Source of the DNA: Rhodoferax sp.
GTDB lineage: Bacteria > Pseudomonadota > Gammaproteobacteria > Burkholderiales > Burkholderiaceae_C
Direction of reading: 5' to 3'
Assembly (NCBI GenBank): GCA_020048255.1
Contig: JAIFMR010000188.1
Coordinates: 1 to 11,362, forward strand
DNA length: 11,362 nucleotides
Shown here: positions 6,236 through 11,362 of the stretch, piece after piece
Position numbering within the stretch: the stretch's first letter is position 1
Layout: every line of letters starts with the position of its first letter
The notes under the pieces: generated by a model
Database searches by the model: none
Told to the model about the DNA's origin: nothing
Seen by the model: only the letters and a program-made list of their open reading frames with translations
Position numbers and translations under genes: made by a program

Positions 6236-7003
6236 TCAATGGTTTTGTGAACCGCGGTGCGCCCAGGCGGTGGTGTGGTTTTCAATCGCGGAAAACAGCT
6301 CATACATCACCATCGCCATGGCACCCACCACCACCAGTCCGGCAAAGGCCAGACCCATCTGCATGGAGGATCCCGCTGAAATCAACAGGTAGCCAATGCC
6401 TTCATTGGCAGCAGTCATCTCACTCACCGTGGTACCCACAAACGCCAGCGTGATCGCCACCTTCAGCGAACCATAAAAGTACGGCATGGAGCGCGGCAGG
6501 CCGACCTTGACCAGCACGTCCCAGCGCTTGGCACCCAGCACGCGCAACACATCCTCCAGTTCAGGCTCCAGCGTGGCCAAGCCGGTGGCAATGTTCACCA
6601 TGATCGGGAAGAAACTGATCAAAAATGCCGTCAAAATTGCTGGCCCCACCCCAATGCCAAACCACACCACCAGAATCGGCACAAATGCCGCCTTGGGCAG
6701 CGCGTTAAAAGCCGTCATCAGCGGGTACACCGCCGCATAAGCCAGGCGCGAGCTCCCAATCACAAAACCCAGCAAGACACCCACCACAATCGCCAGACCA
6801 AAACCCACCATGGTGACCCAAAAAGTTCGCCATGCGTGACCGGCGATGACATCGCGAAACTCCCAGAATTGCGTCCAGATACGCCAAGGGCTGGGAAAGA
6901 TGAACTCGGATACGTCGAATGCCGAGCACAACACCTGCCACAGCACCAACACCGCCAGCAGCAGCAGCCAGGGCGACCAGATTTCCATTTGTTTTTTGTT
7001 CAT
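6236..7003 (-). CDS. ABC transporter permease (SsuC/TauC/ThiX type)
   Basis: An inner-membrane permease of 255 residues in the nitrate/sulfonate/taurine/pyrimidine-precursor class. It has an N-terminal hydrophobic helix (WLLLLAVLVLWQVLCSAF), the FPSPWRIW motif common near the N-terminus of this family, about six TM segments, and an EAA-type loop (LATLEPELEDVLRVLGAKRWDVLVKVGLP) for the ATPase. The homodimer would pair with the upstream ATPase, 9 bp away, and with the NMT1/THI5-like binding protein. The start at 7003 follows an AGGG site. Nothing is missing. Confidence 0.93.
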   Translation of the reverse strand: MNKKQMEIWSPWLLLLAVLVLWQVLCSAFDVSEFIFPSPWRIWTQFWEFRDVIAGHAWRTFWVTMVGFGLAIVVGVLLGFVIGSSRLAYAAVYPLMTAFNALPKAAFVPILVVWFGIGVGPAILTAFLISFFPIMVNIATGLATLEPELEDVLRVLGAKRWDVLVKVGLPRSMPYFYGSLKVAITLAFVGTTVSEMTAANEGIGYLLISAGSSMQMGLAFAGLVVVGAMAMVMYELFSAIENHTTAWAHRGSQNH

Positions 7004-7012
7004 GCTCCGGCC

Positions 7013-7840
7013 CTATTGAGAAATGGCTGCACCCGTCTGACGCATGGCACCAATGTGCCCGCGCAACTCGTGCACGATGTCGGTGAACTCCCGCGTGTAG
7101 GTGATTTCCAGGTCACGCGGGCGTGGCAAGTCGATTTCGCGCTTGACGACAAAACGGCCCGGGCTTTTGCTCATCACGTACACGCTATCGGCCAGAAACA
7201 CCGACTCGCGCAGGTCATGTGTGACCAGAATCACGTTGAACTGCTGCTCGGTCCACAGGTCCCGCAAGATGCACCAGAGTTCTTCACGGGTGAAGGCATC
7301 CAGCGCACCGAAGGGTTCGTCCAGCAACAGCATCTTGGGCTCATGAATGAGCGCGCGGCAAATGCTGGCGCGCTGTTGCATGCCACCCGAGAGTTGCCAC
7401 GGAAATTTGTCTTCGTAGCCGCCCAAGCCCACTTTTTGCAGCAGCTTGCGAGCGCGCTCCTCGTACTCTTTGCGCTTGGCTTTGAAGTTGCTGCGATAGG
7501 GCTCAACAATTTCCAACGGCAGCAGCACGTTGTCGACCGTGGTGCGCCAGGGCAACAGGCTGGGCGCCTGAAACGCCATGCCAGAGATCTTCAGTGGCCC
7601 AGTGACCGGCTGCTGGTCGATCAGAATCTTGCCCATCGAGGGCATCTTCAGACCGGTTGCCAGCTTCATGAAAGTCGACTTGCCGCAACCCGACGGCCCC
7701 ACAATGGCGATGAATTCGCCTTGTCGTACCTTCAGGTCAATGGCTTCAACGGCAAACTGGTTTTGCTCCAGCAGTTCGTCGTTGTAGGCCAGCCAGACAT
7801 CCGAAAAGTCCACAAACCAGGGGGTAGCTGCTTTTTGCAT
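7013..7840 (-). CDS. ABC transporter ATP-binding protein (SsuB/TauB/NrtD type)
   Basis: An ATPase of 275 residues with Walker A GPSGCGKST (about residues 48-56), the class-typical FQAPSLLPWRT around the Q-loop, signature LSGGMQQR, Walker B MLLLDEPFGALD and H-loop VTHDL. It is cytoplasmic and powers the downstream permease. It is in an operon with the NMT1/THI5-like binding protein upstream, but 67 bp separate them and that gap holds a REP-like hairpin. The hairpin could lower ATPase expression relative to the binding protein. No strong Shine-Dalgarno sequence precedes the ATG. Confidence 0.94.
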   Translation of the reverse strand: MQKAATPWFVDFSDVWLAYNDELLEQNQFAVEAIDLKVRQGEFIAIVGPSGCGKSTFMKLATGLKMPSMGKILIDQQPVTGPLKISGMAFQAPSLLPWRTTVDNVLLPLEIVEPYRSNFKAKRKEYEERARKLLQKVGLGGYEDKFPWQLSGGMQQRASICRALIHEPKMLLLDEPFGALDAFTREELWCILRDLWTEQQFNVILVTHDLRESVFLADSVYVMSKSPGRFVVKREIDLPRPRDLEITYTREFTDIVHELRGHIGAMRQTGAAISQ

Positions 7841-7850
7841 GTTGTATGAG

Positions 7851-7899
7851 AAATTGACCTCTAGCCCATACAGAATATGCGCTAGAAGCTATGACAAAA
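7851..7899. repeat. REP-like imperfect hairpin between binding-protein and ATPase genes
   Basis: TCTAGC (7860-7865) pairs with GCTAGA (7881-7886), and inside it CATA pairs with TATG, leaving one C-C mismatch and a five-base loop CAGAA. The flanks end in AAATTGACC on one side and ATGACAAAA on the other. From memory, similar GCTAGCGC.../...GCTAGAGG palindromes recur between genes in Comamonadaceae genomes, so this may be one copy of a dispersed family. Only one copy is in the window. It has no U-tract like that of a strong terminator, but could stabilise or partly terminate the upstream mRNA. Confidence 0.5.
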
Positions 7900-7907
7900 G
7901 GAGCAAT

Positions 7908-8936
7908 TTACTTTTTAGGCAGCACATCCAGTGCGGCCTTGGCTGGCAAAAAGCTGCCATTCCAGACCGCATCGGGATTGACCCGGGTCTTGGTGTTGAA
8001 TGCATCCGAAACCTGGCTGGCCATGAGGGCCAGGCGCGGACCGTTGACCTGTCCAAAGCCTTCAGCACGCGCGTTGGCGCTGTTGATGACCGTGTCAATC
8101 GCGAGCTTCAGACGGCGAGTTTCCAGTTCGGTGTTGACAATGCCGTCACGCGCCTTGACATCGGCAATGGCTGCCGTGGGGTTGCCAATCACGTCCTTGG
8201 CGCCCTTGGCAAAGGCTGCCAAAAATGCCTTGATGGCGGCCGGATTCTCTTTGACGAGTTTGGGGCTGGCAATGATGGCGTTGCCATACAGCTTGACGCC
8301 ATAGTTGGGGTACGGCAGCACCACCACGTCTTCCGCCTTGACGCCACGCGCTTCCAGGTTCAGCAGCGAGGTGAAGGTGAAGCCGGTGATGGCATCAATA
8401 TCGCCGCGCACCAGCATGGTTTCACGCAAAGGCGGGTCCATGGCGGTCCAGGCGACATTGGTCACCGCGTTGGCCTTGGCAAAGATCGGGAAGGCGCGGC
8501 GACCGGCGTCAAACACCGGCGCGCCGAGCTTCTTGCCGCTCAGGTCGGCCGGGGTTTTGATACCCGACTTTTTCAGTGCCATCACCGAGGCGGGGGTGTC
8601 GTTGTAAACCATCATCACCGCCACCGGCTTGTTGGGTGCATCGGGGTTGTTGGCGTGGAATTCCATCAGCGCGGCCAAGTCGGCAAAACCCATGTCATAG
8701 GCACCCGAAGCCACCCGCGTCACCGTGCCACCCGAGCCGTTGCCAGCGTCAATCGCCACGTCGAGCTTGGCATCCTTGAAGTAACCCTTGGCTGCAGGCG
8801 TTAAAAACAAGGCACTGGGGCCTTCAAAGCGCCAGTCGAGCTGAAATTTGATGGGGGTGGTTTGCGCCTGGACGGACGTCAGGCACGCCGCAGCGGCCAG
8901 ACCCAAGGTGGTTGTGATAAAAGTGCGTTTGAACAT
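7908..8936 (-). CDS. NMT1/THI5-like ABC transporter substrate-binding protein
   Basis: A periplasmic binding protein of 342 residues with a signal peptide cleaved at about SVQA|QTT (residue 24). The mature protein starts IKFQLDWRFEGPSALFL, the LDW-type start typical of NMT1/THI5-like proteins. GYFKDAKLDVAI and the glycine-rich GNGSGGTVTRVASGAYDMGFAD follow, and the second lobe has DIDAITGF. The ATG at 8936 is chosen because GGAG lies at the right distance; an in-frame ATG at 8948 overlaps that site. A sigma-54-like site at 8970-8985 would start transcription about 23 nt upstream. Relatives bind pyrimidines, riboflavin precursors, sulfonates or other small heterocycles. The deaminase at the operon end favours an amino-heterocycle. 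No thiamin-type riboswitch fits in the leader. Confidence 0.92.
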   Translation of the reverse strand: MFKRTFITTTLGLAAAACLTSVQAQTTPIKFQLDWRFEGPSALFLTPAAKGYFKDAKLDVAIDAGNGSGGTVTRVASGAYDMGFADLAALMEFHANNPDAPNKPVAVMMVYNDTPASVMALKKSGIKTPADLSGKKLGAPVFDAGRRAFPIFAKANAVTNVAWTAMDPPLRETMLVRGDIDAITGFTFTSLLNLEARGVKAEDVVVLPYPNYGVKLYGNAIIASPKLVKENPAAIKAFLAAFAKGAKDVIGNPTAAIADVKARDGIVNTELETRRLKLAIDTVINSANARAEGFGQVNGPRLALMASQVSDAFNTKTRVNPDAVWNGSFLPAKAALDVLPKK

Positions 8937-8969
8937 GAAAAGCTCCATAAATATGCCTGGTAGGTTCCA

Positions 8970-8985
8970 AGCAACTTGGATGCCA
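8970..8985 (-). promoter_or_regulatory. Sigma-54-like promoter for the NMT1/THI5-type transporter genes
   Basis: The minus strand reads TGGCATCCAAGTTGCT, matching TGGCACG-N4-TTGCW except for TC in place of CG, with GG and GC 10 bp apart and a pyrimidine before it. The predicted start is near 8959, leaving a leader of about 23 nt. The site overlaps a perfect inverted repeat, TCCAAG-N3-CTTGGA (8966-8980), which could instead be an operator. Upstream on the minus strand, CAGCTTG occurs twice (8984-8990 and 8996-9002 in plus coordinates). Confidence 0.5.
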
Positions 8986-9028
8986 GCTTGCGGGACAGCT
9001 TGGGAATACCCGTTTAAATGCCTGACCG

Positions 9029-10015
9029 CTACTGCTCAAACTGCGGGTGGAGTTGCCGAATGCGACTCATCGCCATGGCCGCCGCCGCGGTGCGGGTCTC
9101 CACACCCAGCTTGGCAAACACCCGCTCCAGGTGTTTCTTGACGGTCATGGGGCTGCTGCCCAGAATGTCACCAATATCCCGGTTGATCTTGCCCTTGACC
9201 ACCCAGTACAGCACCTCGGCCTCGCGCGGGGTCAGCTTGAAACACAGGCCCATGGCCTCAATCACACTTTGATCGCTGACCTCTTGCATGATGATGAGCC
9301 AGTCGCCCCCACCCTCACTGTCGCCAATTTGCTGGTGCAGCCGAAAGGTCAGGCGCCGGGCGGCCAGCTCGATGCTCAGGCGTGGCGGCTCGGCTTGCGG
9401 GTCCTGGTGGGCCACATGACGACGCAACCAGGTCAACACAGCTGGGGGCGTGGTAGGGGCATCGGTACCGTAGTAATGCAAAAGCAGGTCGCGGGCCAGG
9501 GGCGTTTGCCACATCAATTTGCCATCACTGACCCGCACAGTGATGCTGGCATAACCAAACGCGTCCAAGGCACTGCGGGCCTGGCGCTTTTCGCGTGCAC
9601 CCTGCAGGTGCACGGCCATGCGCGCCAGCACTTCCTTGGGCTTGATCGGCTTGGTAACGTAGTCCACCCCGCCACACTCCAGCGCAGCCACCAGGTATTC
9701 TGTTTCAGTCAGACCGGTCATGAAGACGATCGGAATATGGGCGGTTTGCGGCGTGGCTTTGAGGCAGCGCGCCACCTCAAAACCGTCCATGCCCGGCATC
9801 ATGGCATCCAGCAAAATGATGTCAGGCAGCACCTGCGCTGCGCGCTGCAGCGCTGCTTCGCCGTGGGTCGCCACCAGCACGGTGTAGCCGGATTCGTCCA
9901 GCGCGTCATGCAGCATGGCCAGGTTGTCTGGCACGTCGTCCACGATCAGCACCACGTCGCTGTTGGCGCGGTCCAGCGTTCGGTCAAGTTTCGGTTGGGT
10001 CAGGCTAGTTTTCAT
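9029..10015 (-). CDS. Two-component response regulator, REC + unassigned middle + LuxR-type HTH
   Basis: A cytoplasmic DNA-binding regulator of 328 residues. The receiver domain spans about residues 20-140, with Asp26/Asp27, phospho-acceptor Asp70 (LLDAMMPGMDG), Thr100 and Lys122 all present. The C-terminal LuxR/GerE helix-turn-helix spans about 260-316 (LTPREAEVLYWVVKGKINRDIGDILGSSPMTVKKHLERVF). The middle, about 140-255, is not a domain I recognise; it might be a degenerate sensory (PAS-like) module. The start overlaps the sensor-kinase gene by 11 bp, making them a cognate pair. It precedes the NMT1/THI5-type transporter genes and probably controls them. It has no AAA+ domain, so it cannot itself drive the sigma-54-like promoter beyond its stop. 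Confidence 0.92.
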   Translation of the reverse strand: MKTSLTQPKLDRTLDRANSDVVLIVDDVPDNLAMLHDALDESGYTVLVATHGEAALQRAAQVLPDIILLDAMMPGMDGFEVARCLKATPQTAHIPIVFMTGLTETEYLVAALECGGVDYVTKPIKPKEVLARMAVHLQGAREKRQARSALDAFGYASITVRVSDGKLMWQTPLARDLLLHYYGTDAPTTPPAVLTWLRRHVAHQDPQAEPPRLSIELAARRLTFRLHQQIGDSEGGGDWLIIMQEVSDQSVIEAMGLCFKLTPREAEVLYWVVKGKINRDIGDILGSSPMTVKKHLERVFAKLGVETRTAAAAMAMSRIRQLHPQFEQ

Positions 10016-11362
10016 GCATCACCAGACTGAGTTGGGCCAACATGGACTCAAACTGAAACTGCCGGGCCAGCGCGCGCATCTCTTGAACAAACGCGGCACA
10101 CGGAGGTTGCTGGCGCTCAATGTCGTCGAGCTGGTTCAGGATGCCGCGGTAAAAGCCCAGGGTCACAACCTCGCGCAGCGCTTGCAACGATGACGCGTCG
10201 GGGTAACGCCTTTCAGGCGCCTGCTGATCCGAATCCACCGGGCCTGGCGGGGCAGATTCCAGCCAGCTGAGCTGCAAACGGCGTTCCAGCCAGTCCAGCA
10301 AATCGGTATGGCGCACCGGCTTGAGGATGAAGTCTTCGGTGGGAATGCCCACATCGTTGTCCAGGCCCCGATCAAAGGCATTGGCCGAGACGATGGCGAT
10401 CATGGGCAAGGGTTGCGGGCTGTTGGCCAACAACACCCGCAAGCGCCGAATGGTTTCCCAGCCGTCGATGCCCGGCATGGCCAGGTCCATCAGAATCACC
10501 TCGGGCAGGTAGCCGGCCGCCAGCAGGTCCAGGCAATCGTGACCACTGCTGGCCGTGCGCACCTCAAAGCCCACCGGCTGCAACAGCTTGACCAACAATT
10601 CACGGTCGGTCTCCTCGTTGTCCACCACCAGAATGCGTCGCCGGGGTCCGGCATAAGCCACGCGCGGGCGTCGCACAAAAATGCGCTTTTGCCGCTTGGA
10701 GGCCAGCGAATACACACCGGCCTCGACCGGCATGTGAACTTCGGGCAAAAACAGTTTGACCTTGAACACCGAGCCCATGCCCGGTGTGCTGGTGACGGTC
10801 AATTCACCGCCCATCAGGTCGGTCAGCATCTTGGCAATGGTCAGACCGAGGCCGGCACCCGGGCCTGACGCACCTGCCGACTCGGATCGGGTAAACGGCT
10901 CAAAGATGCGTTTGATTTCGGTCTCGGACAGCCCCGGTCCGGTGTCTTCAATCTCGACCGTGGCCATTTCACGCGCATAACGCAAGCGCATCACCACATG
11001 ACCCTGAGCGGTGTATTTGATGGCGTTGCCCAGCAGGTTGATGACAATCTGGCGCACGCGTTTCTCGTCGGCTCGCACCATGGGCGGCAAGCTGCCGTGC
11101 ACATCGCAGCGAAAAGCCAGGCCCTTGGCCTGGGCTTCGAGCTCAAACAAGCTGACGATGTCGTGCACAAAATCGTCAAAGGGCATGGGTTTGACGTTCA
11201 GGGTCAACCGGCCGGCCTCAATGTGGGCAATGTCCAGCGTGCCTTCAATGAGCGACAACAAATGCTCACCACCGCGCTTGATCACACTCACCGCCTGTTG
11301 CCGGTGCGGCGGAATGGTGGTGTCTTCACCCATGAGCTGCGCATAGCCCAAAATGCTGTTGA
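10005..11362 (-). CDS. Hybrid sensor histidine kinase / response regulator (5' end cut by window)
   Basis: The C-terminal 452 residues of a hybrid kinase are present. The fragment starts within the phospho-acceptor helix (NSILGYAQLM), so the H-box histidine and the sensor region lie outside. The HATPase domain has an N-box (NLLGNAIKYT), G1 box (EDTGPGLS), F-box (FEPFTRS) and G2 box (GAGLGLTIAKMLT). An attached receiver domain follows (RRILVVDNEETDRE, phospho-Asp in ILMDLAMPGIDG, KPVR). A tail of about 90 residues ends the protein (SLQALREVVTLGFYRGILNQLDDIE); it is helical and resembles tails I associate with such Burkholderiales hybrids. Its stop overlaps the response-regulator start by 11 bp. 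It likely senses the transported compound or a nitrogen signal. Confidence 0.93.
   Translation of the reverse strand, partial: NSILGYAQLMGEDTTIPPHRQQAVSVIKRGGEHLLSLIEGTLDIAHIEAGRLTLNVKPMPFDDFVHDIVSLFELEAQAKGLAFRCDVHGSLPPMVRADEKRVRQIVINLLGNAIKYTAQGHVVMRLRYAREMATVEIEDTGPGLSETEIKRIFEPFTRSESAGASGPGAGLGLTIAKMLTDLMGGELTVTSTPGMGSVFKVKLFLPEVHMPVEAGVYSLASKRQKRIFVRRPRVAYAGPRRRILVVDNEETDRELLVKLLQPVGFEVRTASSGHDCLDLLAAGYLPEVILMDLAMPGIDGWETIRRLRVLLANSPQPLPMIAIVSANAFDRGLDNDVGIPTEDFILKPVRHTDLLDWLERRLQLSWLESAPPGPVDSDQQAPERRYPDASSLQALREVVTLGFYRGILNQLDDIERQQPPCAAFVQEMRALARQFQFESMLAQLSLVMHEN

Noticed and set aside
6223..6303. Longer start for the deaminase (ATG at 6303)
   Set aside because: It would overlap the permease gene by 68 bp with no family-like sequence. 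The ATG at 6222 has GAGGG before it and a normal N-terminus.
7839..8804. Long plus-strand open frame (321 codons) opposite the NMT1/THI5-like gene
   Set aside because: It is antisense to a well-supported binding protein, with no family motifs and no ribosome binding site evidence.
8937..9028. Thiamin pyrophosphate riboswitch before the THI5-like binding-protein gene
   Set aside because: The 92-bp gap is too short for a full aptamer plus leader, and I see none of the conserved CUGAGA-type core.
9047..10030. Long plus-strand open frame (327 codons) opposite the response regulator
   Set aside because: It has a His/Gln-rich shadow composition and lies opposite a complete REC-LuxR protein.

Overview
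The window looks like chromosomal DNA from a betaproteobacterium, most likely Burkholderiales/Comamonadaceae. This rests on the style of the proteins, the moderately high GC, the tightly packed genes and the transporter types; no rRNA or other marker is present to confirm it. It reads as a nitrogen-scavenging region made of two convergent transport-plus-catabolism modules. No RNA genes, insertion sequences, prophage genes or CRISPR arrays are visible. The longest stretch without a gene is about 207 bp.

Module 1 (1-5734) is divergent around the 2714-2920 intergenic region. Leftward runs a tightly coupled set: an RpiR/MurR-type regulator, a diaminopropionate ammonia-lyase (dpaL/ygeX type, TTGA or 14-bp junction) and an M20-family Zn amidohydrolase/carbamoylase (ATGA overlap, cut by the window start). 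Rightward runs a polar-amino-acid ABC importer: binding protein, two permeases, ATPase. The likely logic is import of an N-substituted (carbamoyl, acyl or similar) 2,3-diaminopropionate, removal of the substituent by the hydrolase, and conversion of diaminopropionate to pyruvate and two ammonia by DpaL. The importer is damaged. The binding-protein gene has lost an internal segment and its reading frame near 3097, and the first permease appears to lack about 14-17 residues near 4185.

The control region of module 1 is the most striking part. It holds two near-consensus sigma-54 (-24/-12) promoters placed back to back, one per direction, forming one large inverted repeat (2836-2882). Beside them is an AT-rich pair of direct repeats 30 bp apart, each a GAAA-N6-TTTC palindrome, plausibly the RpiR-family operator.

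Module 2 (5746-11362, all leftward) is a hybrid sensor kinase (cut by the window end), a REC-LuxR response regulator, a NMT1/THI5-like binding protein, its ATPase and permease, and a small zinc nucleoside/base deaminase. A further sigma-54-like site lies just before the binding-protein gene. A plausible role is sensed, nitrogen-controlled uptake and deamination of an amino-heterocycle. The substrate is not determinable from sequence. A REP-like imperfect hairpin sits between the binding-protein and ATPase genes. The two modules converge with 11 bp between their stop codons.
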